From the NCBI GenBank assembly GCA_963682175.1, contig OY821793.1, forward strand, positions 24,759,493 through 24,823,492: a DNA stretch of 64,000 nt, written 5' to 3'. Positions within the stretch are counted from its first letter, which is position 1, and each line of letters begins with the position of its first letter. Shown here piece after piece: positions 15,001 through 27,473 of this stretch. The translations under genes and the position numbers were made by a program. Source of the stretch: Triglochin maritima. Lineage: Eukaryota > Streptophyta > Magnoliopsida > Alismatales > Juncaginaceae. The notes beneath the pieces were generated by a model. That model saw only the letters and a program-made list of their open reading frames with translations, had not been told where the DNA came from and did no database searches.

Positions 15001-18000
15001 TATTTTTTGAAATGTAATTTGTTTTTGTTATATTTTGAACCTATTCAGATTAGAACACTACATGCTATTCAGCTGATGTTGTACTAATTGCAAAGCAATT
15101 TATTTATATTGTGGTGGTACTAGAACTGCTATAATCCGAGTTAAATTCCTACGGCTTTATTGGCAGATTGCTATAAGCTTATGCCTTGTGCATTTGATTG
15201 TGAGATTGCTATCTGGTGATGAGGGGAGCCTATCAGTGTCATTACTTTCAAAGATTCGGTTCATAGTGAATAAGGTATGTTTACATTTCTGATTTTCTGA
15301 CCATGGCTCTGTCCTTTTGTACCTCTTTTGCTCTTATAGGTGCAGCTAGGTTTTATTGTAAATTCTTGGAAACTTGTTAACATTCTTCTTTACTCTATAT
15401 TCTCAATTCTTTGATTTCTATACCTTACCTGCCCATGCTATTTTTTTGTCATTGATTACATTTTTCCTCTTATATTCTTCGCTCAGAAGTGATTCACTCT
15501 GCTCTGTTTGTAGTTCTGATAATTTGTTCTCTCCGTGCTTCAAAAATAATAATTGTCCTACCCTATTTGGGCATGTATTGGTGGTAAGAAATTTGCTTTG
15601 TGATCAAAGGGATTTGGGTTTGAGTCACGGGAACACTCTTTTTGCCAAAATAGGCAATAGAAAGAATGCGTACAAATATAGCCTCGCCCAGCCCTCACAG
15701 AGCGTGGGGTCTTTTGCATTGTGATTGCCCTTTTTAAATCCTGCCATATTAATGATAGTTAAGGTAGCATTGCTACCTTAATAGCATGTTGCAGGCACTT
15801 GTTTAGACTCAGAACCTTAATATAATTAGGGGGGTGATCTTATTTGAATTAGTTGAGTGTCCATATAATAGTTTTTTAATGCTTTTCCATTCTTCATTCA
15901 TCGTTCCCTCCTAAGTGTTCTGCTTTGTGGTTTAGTAGTTCTTGTACCTCTACTAAAACGGTTTAATTTTTTTGACGCAGTTGAGCAATCATCCTGCATT
16001 TTGTACTTTGTTGGCACAATACAAGTTACGTGGCTACAGGTGAATCTTATCTTCGTTCAATTGTTAGTTTAGTTTTTTTTCTTCTTCTCATTTTTGTATT
16101 CCTTTATTAATGTTTTTAACCATGCTTTCAGTATCTGAGTTTGATTGTAAGTTTTGGCTATTCTTAAGTTTTAAAATTTGTCAAAGTCTGGTAATGAAGT
16201 TTGACTGCTGCGTTAAGCTTGGTAAGCCAGAAGGTAACAAAGTTTGATTGTTTGGAGAAGAGTGAAAGTTGTGAATAAATCGGGTAGCACATTCTCTATT
16301 ATGTTTGTTTGGAAAAGATATAGGAAGAGAGAAGAGATGAGGGCTGCAGCCAGGCCGCAGTTTTCTGGTGGATTCTTATTTAATGGGTTAGGGTGGAGGA
16401 GAAAGAAGGGCTAGTGTCTATACCCGTGGGTTTTGAATTTTCAATAGCCAAGTTGGCATCTGAGTTTACTGGTTTTGGAAGTCATCTCAACTATAAATTA
16501 TTGAGTCAGGGAATTCAAGTTTCAGTACGTATTTGAAGTTAATTGCTGAAAGTATCTTGAACTTCGGTTCCCCATTTTCATGACGTCCTGACAAACCAAC
16601 ATTGCTAGGATTTTGATGCAATATATTTCCTATTATGCTCCATATTTGTTTCATCTCTTGTGTAATTTGTTTTTTGCTAGGCCAGTGGGGCTTGTTTATA
16701 TCTTCTGGGTAACTTTTCATCTGATGTTTTTGTAACCTTTGATTTCATTTGAATATATGGTGGCTCTAGCAATAGACAAACATTGTTTATGGTAATAGTA
16801 TTTGCAAATTGCAAGTATAGTATTTAGTTTATATCTCCAATGCACCCTTTGTCCTATATATAGGAAGGCGATATATTGATACGAATATCACTTGATATCT
16901 GTACATTTTGAGAAATATATGTCACTTTTAAAAATTAAAATTATTATTTTCCAGCAAGGAAGAGGAACTCAGTGCCCTAGTATTCAGTGATCTCTATCAT
17001 CATCTGCTTGGTGAGCTTGAGGGTCGTGAAATTTCCACCGGCCCGTTCAAGGAGCTGTTGCAATATATTCTCGATTTGGGACTTTTCCAAGATGATATAG
17101 ACCATATTCCTGATCTGGGTTTTCTGGACAATGGTACTGGTATGTTTGACATCAGCCGTATGCATGCAGAACTAAGAGTAAGTTTTTGGGAGCACTCAAA
17201 TTGGAAAGAATCAAGATCCATTGTGGATGGTGCATTTCAACATATGCACGAGGCAAACTCAATTGTGCTTCTTTCAGATTCCAAACTTTCTGCTTTGAGA
17301 GCATTGATTATGTTCTTAACTTTGTCCGAGGGAAACGTAAGTACTATATAACTGTAGTGAATCATTCATGTTTTCCAGGATGACCCATCAAAAAATTCAA
17401 CAGAAGACAACCAATTTTATGGAGAATTTGCATAGAAATGCCGTGACATCAAACAAATTTATTTTCTTTTTGTGGTCCAATTTTTCTTAATAAAGTTGTC
17501 AGTATGTTAAAAAAAATTGGAAATTTTAGAGGATAATTTTGAATATTAGTGTGAAAAGAATTGTATTTTTTTTTTCGGGCCCGAAAGTTTATAGAGGCCG
17601 GGATTACCTCTTCCTGCATTTGCATGTTTGATATTGCCTGTTCTTGCTCTTCAAACGATATTGTTGCACTTAAGGAACACAAAAAATTCAACTGGATGTC
17701 ACTGGAAGTCAAACGAAATTCCGCACCTTTTGGTTCTAGTCCAAGACCAAAAGTAAGTTCGGAATTGTATGCATGAATCTTTCCGTAATTGAATTTTTTG
17801 GTAACTTTCTTTTAGCTTCTTCTCCTGGTTGTTTCTTTTGTACCACTAGTACTATGTATCTGCCATATTATGGTTTCATGTTGGTTAAACTTCACTATAT
17901 CATGCATGATTTCAGTATTTTTATTTGATTTTTGTAGTTGGAGTATAAGCCATAAGTTTGACTATAGAAGACCTAAACTTATTTCTTGTGTGAACCTCTT

Positions 18001-20209
18001 TCCCTGTTGATGCAGATTATTCAGCGAAATTTAGCTAGCGCTGGTGGAATGATACCAGACAGAGCTCTTCAGTCTACTATTTCATATATATGTCCGCACC
18101 TGAGAGATGCTTTCTGTTCTCCAACTCTTTCTCTCCACCCACCCAAACATATATTGAAGTTTCATGTTGCACAAATAGAACTTTTAGGATTCTTGACCAG
18201 ATCGTTGTTCAGAAGAGATTCGGCTAGAAAGAACTGGAGAGCGTTGTTTCCTGTTCATATTCATGTATTAAGAACCTCAGCTGTTGCCTTGAAGCTTTTT
18301 ATTGGCAACTGGTTCACAGCCATTGTTCCTAAAAATGCTATGGAAATATTCTTTGGATTGCTGTTATCATCTATTGAATCCACTTATCCTGTGAAAGACT
18401 TGGTAGATAAGTCATCTGCAGAACTTGATATGATTGGAGAGGTTTCTGTTATCACTCTTGGGCTGCTTCCCATTCTCTGCAGATATGCAGAACATCCGGA
18501 TTACTGTAATCTTTCCATTGCCTGTGTAGACTTGATATTAAGAAATTATGGCAGCCCTACTGCTTGGCTGCCAGTTTTACAGAAGCATCTGAATTTGCCA
18601 TGCATTATTCATCGTCTCCGTGAGGATGATAACGTTGTTCCTGTTCAGGTTATATTAAAGTTTCTTTTGACTCTATCTCAAAAAACAGGTGGTGCGCAAT
18701 TGATTCTGTCTGCTGGTTGTCTGCCATCATTAAAAGCGTTCCTTGATCTCTTGATACATAAAAAGTCATGCTCAGATGACATTGATGGAAATGCTTTGTT
18801 GAGGATGAGTGATGGATTTGAGCATGTGGATCAAACATGGGGCTTGGCGTTAGCAATTTTTGTATCGATAATCTTCTGTTTGGACGACCACTCCACCAGT
18901 TCAGAAACTGCAGAAAGCGTTATTTCATATATATTTTCAGAGAAAATATTTATGATCTATAGAACCCTATCTAATCTCAACTTTTCAAGGGATGAGCAAA
19001 GAAAGAAAACACAAAAAATTCCCAGGCAACAGATCTCTCTTTCTTCTCTTAGAGAAATTGAGCACACTATTGAGCTTATTTGTACTCTTGCAAAACATAG
19101 AACTTCGTGGCTCTTTGGGACTAAAGGGAACATTTCAGAGCTAAGGGAATCATGCATCCACATGTTAGCATTTATAAGCAAGGGTTTCCTAAATGCTGGT
19201 GATTCGACTGACAGGGCTACAGGTTTTTCATGCCCCCCTTTAGATAAGGAGGAGCTCGATGCTAATGAAAGACCACCTTTTGTCGGCAGCAAAAAACATT
19301 GGTTTGTTCTATCTTCTGTTGGGTCTGGGTTGAAGGACAGGGCCGAGAAAAACTCGGCGGGCACCTCACTCTCATTGGTCCTCAATGATAATCCAAGTGG
19401 GATTTCTGATTGTATACAGCAGTCAAAATTTTCTGATATGGTTGCTGTGCATGTTTACAGAATAGCATTTCTTTTGTTAAGATTTCTATGCATGGAAGCA
19501 TCCACTGCTGCTCAGAGGGCAGTAGAGGTTCAGCTTATAAATCTTGCACATTTTCCGGAGCTTCCTATTCCTGAAATCCTGCATGGTATTCAGGTGAAGC
19601 TCGATTCTGTTCGGTTGATTTTTTTTTTGTTGAAAATTAATGTATGCCATTATCATGGATCTGGTAGAGATACGTGAAAGCTGCAGAGAGACTATACCTG
19701 TGGTTACTAAAGGGTTAAGCTTGAACATGACACCGTTGATTCTCTGTTAATATCAAGGAGATACCAGCATGAATATCTAAGTATTTGGATAATTACATTA
19801 CTTTCCTTGTGCAGGACCAGGCTATTACAATTGTTACTGAAATCTGTGGATCCAGTAGATCTAAATCAATTCAGCAAGAGCCTCGGTTTGTGTGTTTTTT
19901 ACTTATGGGAATACTGGAGATGTCATTATATCTGGAGTTATGCGTACTACAGTCTTGTGGAATAACGCCAGTCTTAGGTCGTATTGAATTTTTTTCCAAA
20001 GAAGTAAAGATTTTTCTACGAGGTAGTCAATGAAATTTTATAGTGGCTATTTCATGTTACAGCATACTTCTCTTTTACTTCTCTAAGCCGTATGTTTAAT
20101 TCTTTCAGTTACTGAGGAGCATACATGCTTCAAAGCACCATTGAAGTCATTACAGCAAGTAATTGATCTTATTTATCCTGGACTAATGCGTGGCGACATC
20201 ATTTTCTAA
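1..20209 (+). CDS. NUP188: Nucleoporin NUP188 homologue, 3' part of gene (5' end outside window)
   Basis: NUP188 is a large helical scaffold nucleoporin of the inner ring of the nuclear pore. About 27 exons join in one frame with matching phases: <1-269, 369-467, 1509-1586, 1729-1788, 1875-2032, 2841-3042, 5077-5196, 5670-5752, 5851-5961, 6672-6743, 7100-7191, 7924-8072, 9729-9872, 9946-10053, 10996-11112, 11904-12011, 12106-12213, 13258-13439, 13529-13720, 13964-14213, 15167-15274, 15981-16039, 16955-17336, 17588-17752, 18016-19593, 19815-20022, 20109-20209 (TAA). They encode about 1766 residues. I recognise plant NUP188 by [33 protein letters not shown] and [18 protein letters not shown]. 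The plant family is roughly 1900-2000 residues, so only the N-terminal part is missing. The first exon's 5' edge is unclear: frame is open from base 3, but an acceptor-like site ends at 100. The 1578-nt exon is the surest. No premature stop was seen, so the gene looks functional. Confidence 0.9.
7192..7923 (+). other. GC-AG intron in NUP188
   Basis: The upstream exon ends in ACTATTTCAG and the next bases are GCACGC. The downstream exon begins after ATGTATGCAG at 7924. Only this junction (one base before, two bases after, giving GTG for Val) keeps the frame from the [12 protein letters not shown] block into [13 protein letters not shown], the order expected in plant NUP188. The donor is therefore GC rather than GT. 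The remaining introns I placed read GT-AG. Confidence 0.7.
8415..8583. repeat. Imperfect tandem duplication, period about 94 bp, in a NUP188 intron
   Basis: Two copies of a block starting ATCAAATGGAT and containing TGATGCTGATATGGCAAC and GTGACAACCTTTTTG lie at about 8415-8489 and 8509-8583, with scattered substitutions. The block is non-coding. Confidence 0.7.
8719..9249. mobile_element. Putative PIF/Harbinger-like MITE in a NUP188 intron
   Basis: The segment is bounded by TTA at 8716-8718 and 9250-9252. It has partly matching inverted ends: AGTTTCGATGT on the left, and on the right the reverse complement of ACATCCAAACT. The outermost five bases do not match, so this is an old or poorly defined copy. 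It contains a G-run at about 9035-9046 and no coding capacity. Its ends share the GTTTGGATG core with the better MITE at 50722-51687. Confidence 0.4.
12347..12548 (+). pseudogene. psbH: Nuclear plastid DNA fragment (NUPT) of psbH
   Basis: About 200 bp inside the NUP188 intron 12214-13257 translate to the photosystem II protein PsbH from just after its N-terminus: [20 protein letters not shown], then KVAPGWGT and [19 protein letters not shown]. In plastids this is a roughly 73-residue thylakoid phosphoprotein. Here the start region is absent. One codon is missing in the GWGT-LMG segment. A single T is missing after ILEI, so the tail shifts frame into [10 protein letters not shown]. It is an insertion of plastid DNA, not a gene. 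Base identity to a typical psbH is high, so the transfer is probably not ancient. Confidence 0.9.
12876..13105. repeat. Tandem duplication, two copies of 115 bp
   Basis: The block starting CTTGTTGGGACA and ending near GAATGGAATTTACT occurs at 12876-12990 and again at 12991-13105. Copies differ at a small number of sites. They lie in the same NUP188 intron as the psbH fragment, about 330 bp downstream of it. Confidence 0.85.
13778..13806. repeat. Homopolymer tract T-run followed by G-run in an intron
   Basis: A run of about 12 T is followed at once by a run of about 16 G in the NUP188 intron 13721-13963. Such tracts are unstable and error-prone in sequencing, so the exact length is uncertain. 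Confidence 0.8.
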
Positions 20210-20961
20210 TTTATTTTGTATACATGTATTTTCTTGTATAGTGTGTACTCAGATAATGTAATCAGCTAATCGCTTATTTCACTTACAGATGCTTCTGTTT
20301 TATTTTCTCATTCTATTGTGATGGTCAATGTAAAGAAAATGTTTTCCGACCGGTCTATGCAGTACACTTAATCCTTCTGATCGTTTCTGGTTGTAGTTTG
20401 TGTTGACATCCATCGTTTTATTATATTTCTGGTGATATTAACACCGGGTAGGGATAATTGATTTTAAGGGAAGTGATTGGAACTAGGATTGTTGCACACT
20501 TTACTACTTGAGATATCTTGACATCTCCGAAATAAGTGCGTACGGAATTTTTAAGTTACGAATTATTGGTTACTTAAATGAGGTGTTACCTTAATCTTCT
20601 ACCTTCGAAGTTTAATGAAATTCGACTGCAAGGGAAAATGACATTATAATGATGCCCGCTGGTACCCTTTATTATTTTATACCATGTTCAAACGCTCTTT
20701 TATTGCTATGCATGTTATGATTGTTTGTAATTTTTATCATTATTAAATGATGTGATATTTATTTTTCCATTCGTAGAGAATAAGTACATAAAACAAAGAA
20801 ACACCATATGAAGGATTTTTTACATATTTTTTTTTGAAAGTTGAAGGATTTTTTACATTGAAAGTCTTCCTATCACAAGAGTAGAAAAACATGGGGCCGC
20901 ACGAGGAATAATTTACTAATAGGAAAAAAGATTACAAATCAGTAATTTACACGAGGAATAA
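20210..20961 (+). other. NUP188 3' flank, no gene seen
   Basis: About 750 bp of AT-rich sequence lies between the NUP188 stop codon and the target duplication of the first gypsy element. It probably includes the 3' UTR and poly(A) signals. I see no supported coding sequence. Confidence 0.6.
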
Positions 20962-22855
20962 TGTAACGTCCCGAAAACAGCGGAAAATTTGAACAATATA
21001 AAAGACCGTCAACGGTCAACATCGGGTACGTCACGGGAAAATAAACCAACATATATAATATATATAAGATATAGATCCGCGTGGAAGTCAAAATATACAT
21101 AAGAGTCAACTGAGATTACAACAAAATGTATACAACAGGTAATCACTACCTCAACAAAAAGATTTACAATGAAGACAAGATCAGATCCCGGGGACACCCT
21201 CCTCGGTCACCACCTTGACTCTAAATCTGTTCGCTACCTGAAATGCAAACAATTGAAACATGCATGAGTTCCCTGAAGGAACCCCGTATACCAAACCTCC
21301 TAAAATACAAAATGGAATTAAAGACAATGCAATGCAATGCACATGATCATCCACCTCGGGCCCACAATAATGCCATCTCCGCCTCCGCGGTACTGAACCA
21401 CTCCTGCCACCACTAGGTCAAGTTAGTCCATCGCTGCCTCACAAGGGTCAGTCGGCACCACTGCTCCCCAAGAGTGCAGAAAAGGAACCCTGACACTACG
21501 CCGCCACCCCAGGAGCGAGTCAGCCCGCCGAATACACAACTCGGGTCAGACGACAGCCACTGCTCCCCCAAGAGCCGCCAGACGCGCACCCTGCCAGAAC
21601 ATCCTCGACCTACCGACAAACCCCAGCAAACAGCCCAAGGTTTACGACACTCATCTCTCACACCCCGCTCGATATGAGAGGCCAACAATAATACGCCCTC
21701 GTCGAAGGTGAAATCCGTCGCTCTCAAGGCCGGTAATCGACCGTCGCCTCGGAGCCGGTAGTCGACCTATACTCAACGGATCCCGTGTGGATAAATCCAC
21801 CAACCTGCGGCAGATCGGTCGACCGCTACAAGCACACCGATCGACCGGTCTTCCACACAGTACTCGGTACTTTACAAACAATAGCATCCGGTCGAACCAC
21901 GCCAACCGAATTACCGACCAATCGGTCGAACAAAAGTCATCTAGCGGTCGACCGTTTGGATGGTCTACGCTATACCAATTTTATAATATATATATATCCG
22001 ATCGGTCGAACCAAGGGGTCGTTCAACCGATAACAGGGATTTCAGCATTTTGCCCATGTCTTATTCGGTCGACCGGAACTGAAATACAGTTCGACCGAAA
22101 CAACACAGACACTCTACTGCTTAATTAAATGCTCCGTCGGTCGACCGAAAGTTAAAGAGCGGTCGACCGTTTTGATGGTCAAAGCTCCCAACCGACTTAG
22201 CATCGAATAGATCGGTCGAACAAGGTTAAAGACGTTCGACCGTTTAATAAGTCAAAACTCCCAAACTGACCTATTCTCATTGTTTCGGTCGACCGGCTAA
22301 GTGGACCCGTTCGAGCGATAACGGCATCAACCTTTTTTCCCGCACAAATCTGGCATAACGGTTGACCGTCCGTAGACATCGTTCGACCGTTTGCGGGTGC
22401 AAATCAATATAATAATAGGATCAGTCGATTGCCCACAGGCACTGGTCGACCGATCGTCGTCTTCAACCTCTGAATAGGTTGCAATCCGACGGGAAATTCG
22501 ACACCAACGTCGATCCCCAACACTCACAAAGCTTAAGTGAGTTATATTGAAGACTTGGCATACCTTTTTGGAGCTCGTGGATGCCTCCCAAGCTTTGGCA
22601 AACTCCACCCAACTTCTTCCTCTTCTCCTCTTCTTCTTCTCCTCTTCTTCCCCTTCACTTCTCCTCGAAATCGCCTCTCACACCCTCTGATTACTTGAAG
22701 AAGATGAAAAACGTTTTTGTTAGATCTAAACTTCTATTTATAGGTAAAAACCAAACTTATCCAATCCTCCACCTCACCCTTCACTATTCATGGCTTAATT
22801 AGCTTAATTAGGTTTAGTTTAGTTAATTAAGGTGTTTTAGATTTAGGTTATTACA
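20962..22855 (-). repeat. 3' LTR of element 1 (full length, 1894 bp)
   Basis: Reading the minus strand, it begins TGTAATAACC at 22855 and ends CGTTACA at 20962. A TATA box (TATAAATA) lies near 22735-22742 on the minus strand. The long region after it holds the palindrome array at 21816-22452. Splice-like sites bracket the array: a donor in AAAAAGGTATG near 22555-22565 and an acceptor in GCATTTCAGGTAGCG near 21236-21248. Short reading frames inside it are not conserved genes. Confidence 0.9.
21816..22452. repeat. Array of paired CGGTCGACCG-type palindromes (element 1 LTR)
   Basis: The 10-mer CGGTCGACCG and variants (CGGTCGAACG, CGTTCGACCG, TGGTCGACCG) recur about 18-20 times in 640 bp. Many occur as pairs with start-to-start spacing near 21-22 bp. 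In element 1's other LTR the array has been deleted except one site at 27601-27610. Confidence 0.85.
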
Positions 22856-22856
22856 A

Positions 22857-22868
22857 TCTACCCTCCTT
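22857..22868 (-). other. Polypurine tract of element 1
   Basis: On the minus strand AAGGAGGGTAGA immediately precedes the LTR start. Just before it is a hairpin-forming motif with arms GAATTTCG and CGAAATTC, which I recall as common before the purine tract in Tekay/Del chromoviruses. Confidence 0.75.
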
Positions 22869-22904
22869 AAAGGAATTTCGTCCGCGAAATTCGAAACAAC
22901 TGAC

Positions 22905-24257
22905 TTACCGGAATAACTCTGGATACTGCTTCCTGACATCCTCCTCGATCTCCCAGGTAGCCTCTCTGACACTGTGATGCAGCCACCTGACCTTCACCAT
23001 CGGAATCGCTCTCCTCCTGAGCTGATGTACCATGTTATCCACAATCTCAACTGGTCTCTCATCTAATGACAAATCCTGCTGGATCTCTTGTACGGCTATC
23101 TCAATCACATGAGCTGGATCGGCCACGTACTTCCTCAGCATAGAAACATGGAAGACGTTGTGAAGTCATGCGAATTGTGGCGGTAAGGCAATCCTATATG
23201 CCACCTCCCCAACCCGATCCAATATCTCAAAAGGTCTGACATACCTCGGACTCAGCTTCCCCTTCTTCCCGAATCTCATCACCCCTCTGGAAGGTGAGAT
23301 CTTCAGGAATACATGATCTCCTACATCAAAAGTCAGCTCACGCCTCCGCGTATCAGCATAACTCTTCTGCCTGCTCTGCGCTGTAGCTAGTCGTCTCCGA
23401 ATCACGTCGACCTTCTCTGAATATAACTGTATAATGTCAGGTCCAACTAGCTGTCTCTCGCCCACATCACTCCAGCATACCGGCGATCTACACGGCCTCC
23501 CGTATAATGCCTCATATGGTGCCATCCCAATACTCGAGTGGTAGCTGTTGTTGTAGGCGAACTCTATCAGCGGCAAGTGCTCATCCCAATGCCCGGCCCA
23601 GTCAAGTGTACACGCTCTCAACATGTCCTCCAATGTCTGTATCATCCCCTCTGACTGGCCATCTGTCTGTGGGTCGAAAACTGTGCTAAACTTTAGACGT
23701 GTCCCCAGTGCTCTGTGTAGACTCTCCCAAAATCGCGAAGTGAATCTGGGATCTCTATCTGAAATGATACTGACTGATACACCATGAAGTCTAACAATCT
23801 CCTCAATATATAACTTAGCTAGACCATCCAGAGCAAGAGTGGTCTTAATAGCTAAGAAATGTGCCGACTTGGTCAGTCGATCGACTATAACCCAAATCGC
23901 ATCGTGGAATCTCCGTGTCTTCGGTAGCCCCGTAACAAAATCCATCGTCACGTGCTCCCACTTCCACTTGGGCAACTCAATCCTCTGCATCTGCCCCGCT
24001 GGTCTCTGGTGCTCGATCTTCACCTGCTGACAGACCAAACACCTCGACACAAAGTCTGCAACGTCCTTCTTCATACCTCGCCACCAGAAGTTCCGCTGCA
24101 GATCTTTGTACATCTTGGTGCCCCCTAGATGAATGGAATATCTCGATCTGTGTGCCTCCTCCATGATATCATGTCTCAGGTCCTCTGTCTTCGACACCCA
24201 GATACGGTCTCTGAATCTCAGACCTCCATCAACTCCAACTCTGAAGTCTTGACTCAT
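22905..24257 (-). pseudogene. Integrase and chromodomain of element 1, interrupted
   Basis: The frame from 24257 to 23166 encodes integrase. It has the HHCC zinc-binding region (CLVCQQVK) and the catalytic core with WVIVDRLTKSAHFL, IISDRDPRFTS and the Glu-containing QSEGMIQTLEDMLR, consistent with the D,D35E triad. A TGA at 23166-23168 cuts it off after PPQFA. The same frame resumes at 23141-22905 with a C-terminal chromodomain-type block ([17 protein letters not shown]). Chromodomains of this class are thought to steer integration to particular chromatin marks. Upstream, a one-base insertion near 24248 separates this frame from RNase H. Confidence 0.9.
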
Positions 24258-25644
24258 CTCTAGCAGCTAACTGTAACAAACTGCTCAACTCCTCATCTGT
24301 AGTCTGAGCATGAATCACTGCTGATACTGTCTGAGGCTCTACTCTCAATCCTGCAATCACTGCACCCTCAGAGCTATCTGCAAATGGTCTCCACTGTGCT
24401 AAAGACTCCAGTAGTTGCCACTCCTGAATGCATAGGCCTACTACAGATACCTCCACCTTCCGGCTCAAAGCGTCTGCAACTGTGTTCGCCTTCCCCGGAT
24501 GGTAAGAGATAGTAAAATCGTAGTCCTTAATGAACTCAAGCCATCTGCGCTGCCTCATGTTCAACTCCTTCTGCGAGAACAGGTACTTCAGACTCTGATG
24601 ATCTGTAAACACCTCGAACTGCTCGCCATAAAGGTAGTGTGTCCAGGTCTTCAGTGCGTGAACCACTGCTGCTAACTCCAAATCATGTATCGGGTAATTC
24701 CTCTCATGGACCTTCAGCTGTCTGGATACGTACGTGATCACCCTCCCGTGCTGCATAAGTACACATCCTAAGCCAATACCCAAAGCGTCGCTATAAATCA
24801 CAAATCCACCTGTGCCACTCGACAATGATAAAACTGGTGCTGTGGTCAACAATCTCTTCAGCTCCTGAAAGCTGTCCTCGCACTTCTGTGACCATACAAA
24901 AGTGACTCCCTTCTGCGTCAGAGCCGTCAGTGGTGCTGCCAATCTCGAGAAGTCCTTGATGAAGCGACGATAGTAACCCACCAGTCCAACAAAGCTCCTA
25001 ATCTCCGTCACGCTTGTAGGGGTCCTCCACTGTGTCACTGCCTCTACCTTCGCCGGATCCACTGCTATCCCCTCTGCCGATACAATGTGTCCGAGGAATG
25101 CCACTCTGTCCAACCAAAACTCGCACTTTGAGAACTTAGCATATAACTGCTGAGCCCTCAAGATGCTGAGTACAATCCTCAGATGCTCTCTGTGCTGCTC
25201 CACATCTGGCGAATAGATCAAAATGTCATCCACGAAGACAATCACAAATATATCAATATACTGCCTGAATGTCCGGTGCATCAGATCCATGAATGCTGCC
25301 GGAACATTCGTCAATCCAAATGGCATCACCAAGAACTCGTAGTGTCCATATCTCGTCCGGAAAGCTGTCTTCTGGATGTCCTCATCTCGGATCCTCAACT
25401 GATGATATCCTGAACGCAGGTCAATCTTCGAGAAAACCTTCGCTGACTGCAGCTGGTCAAAGAGGTCCTCGATCCTAGGTAAGGGATACCTATTCTTCAC
25501 CGTCACCTGGTTCAGCATCCTGTAGTCTATGCACATCCTCAAGGATCCGTCCTTCTTCTTCACAAACAAAACTGGTGCACCCCAAGGCGAGACACTCTGT
25601 CTGATAAATCCAGAGTCCATCAACTCCTGCAACTGTTTCTTCAA
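24229..25644 (-). pseudogene. Reverse transcriptase-RNase H of element 1, separated by stop and frameshift
   Basis: About 471 residues carry the RT palm motifs [12 protein letters not shown] and the catalytic FVDDILIYS. The RNase H domain follows ([42 protein letters not shown]), then [19 protein letters not shown] and the ADALSRK end. It begins straight after a TAG at 25645-25647 where element 2 has GAG, so it belongs to one original polyprotein. Its end at 24229 is caused by a one-base insertion relative to element 2. Confidence 0.92.
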
Positions 25645-27348
25645 CTATGTCAACTCAGCAGGTGCCATCCGGTATGGAGCCTTCGACTGCGGTGTAGTGC
25701 CAACTACCAACTCTATGCCGAACTCCAACTCTCGGTGTGGTGGTAAACCTGGAATCTCCGCTGGAAAAACATCCGCGAACTCCTGCACCACCTCAATGTC
25801 CTCCAACCTCTGAGACTCTGTCTCCGCAACCACAAGCGTCGCTAAAAATGCTGCACAACCCTGCTGTAACAGCCTCTGAGCCCTCACGGCAGATACAATA
25901 ATGCGACCTCCTCTGCTTCTGATCCCTCTGATCAGAATATCAGGCAAACCCTTCCTCGGGATCAAAATCTTCTTCTCACGGCACAAGACTCGAACATCAT
26001 ATTGGGACAGCCAATCCATCCCAAATATGACATCAAAGTCCTCCATCGGTAGCAAGACCAGGTCTGCCGGAAACTCATGATCTCCCAAAACAACCGTGGC
26101 GCCGGGGACAAATCTCCCCACAGTGCCCACCAGACCCAGGAGTGTGCTGACCTCCAAAGTGACAGTCAACATCGCAAGGGTACAACCCAACACTCCCGCA
26201 AATCGCTCTGAGATGAATGAGTGTGTCGCGCCACAATCAAAGAGCACCCTAGCTACTGAACCAGCAACAAGAAGCGTACCTTCCACAACAGCGCCTCCAT
26301 CCCGAGCCTCCTCTGCCTGGATGGTGAAAACTCTGCCAGTGCGCTGCCCCTGTTGTGGCCTAACAGGTGATCTACCTCCGCCTCCACCTCTGCCTGGTGC
26401 TGGTAATCCCGGTGGTCTGCTCGACCCAGCTCCTCGTCTCGGACAGCTCCTAATAAAGTGACCCAGCTGACCACATCCATGACAAGCTCCAGTGGTGAAA
26501 CACTGCCCGGAGTGAAACCTGCCACAACTACCACAAGGCTCAGGTCGTGGTGCTACAGCTCCTGCTCCCTCAAACCGGGGCCTCTTGCCCGGATTTCCCC
26601 CAGTCTGACCTCCTGGCCGCCCAGAGAACCTACCCGATGGCCTCCTCTCATCCTGGTAGTTCTCTCTGTAGTCACGATCAAGAACAGTGGCACTCTTCAC
26701 GGCCTCGGCTAACGTGCTTGGCATACGCGTCAGCACCTTCATCCTCAACTGCTTCCGGAGCCCTCGGACGAACTTCCCAACTCTCTGCTCCTGTGTGATA
26801 TACATCTCGGGACAGTAACGCTCAAGGGCGTTGAACTTCCCGATGTAACCTGCCAGGGTCATGTCTCCCTGCTGAAGACTCAGAAACTCCTCCCTCTTCG
26901 CATCCTGCACATGCTGCGGAAAATACTGCTCGTTGAACTCGCCAACGAACTCCTCCCAGGCTATATCGTCTTTGTCCGCAAACACCACTGCAGATGTGGA
27001 CCTCCACCAGTTGGACGCAACACCGCCTAACACATAAGTAGCCAGGCTCACTCTCGCCTCCGGAGGACAACCAATAACACCGAAGATCTTCTGCATCGTG
27101 AAGATCCACTCCTCCGCAGCCTCTGCATTATACTGCCCCAGAAAGGTAGGCGGATGCTGGCGCATAAACCGGTCATGCATAGCGTCAGTCCCCGTCTGCC
27201 CAGTCTGTGCTGCCTGCTGCTGTAGCATCTCAGTCAGACGTCCGACCGTATCGAACAATGTCCGACGCTCCTCCTCCCAAGCCTCATCCCTCGCAGTCTC
27301 ACTCTCACCGCGAGTATGAGCGACGACCTTCCCCCGTCTAGGAGGCAT
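25645..27348 (-). pseudogene. Gag-protease part of element 1 polyprotein
   Basis: The frame starts with MPPRRGK at 27348 (an upstream in-frame Met exists at 27369). It holds a gag capsid-like region (WIFTMQKIFGVIGCP, YCPEMYITQEQRVGKFV), a CCHC zinc knuckle ([14 protein letters not shown]) and a retroviral-type aspartic protease. The protease active site reads [12 protein letters not shown], with Cys where Ser or Thr is more usual. The linker is Pro/Gly/Arg rich. A premature TAG at 25645-25647 ends it just before reverse transcriptase. Confidence 0.92.
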
Positions 27349-27458
27349 CTGCCAAAGGAAACAAGACAATTATCAATATAAATTATGCATGCATGATCCT
27401 CTAAGACCTAAATCCTAACTCAAAGGTGGTTTCTTTGGACAAGTACGCCGGAATCAAC

Positions 27459-27470
27459 GCTCTGATACCA
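27459..27470 (-). other. Primer binding site of element 1 (initiator tRNA-Met)
   Basis: The minus strand reads TGGTATCAGAGC three bases after the 5' LTR end. This matches the standard plant LTR-retrotransposon primer site for the 3' end of initiator tRNA-Met. Confidence 0.9.
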
Positions 27471-27473
27471 AAT

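Noticed and set aside
26096..26461. Plus-strand frames inside element 1
   Set aside because: They are shadows of the minus-strand gag-protease frame.
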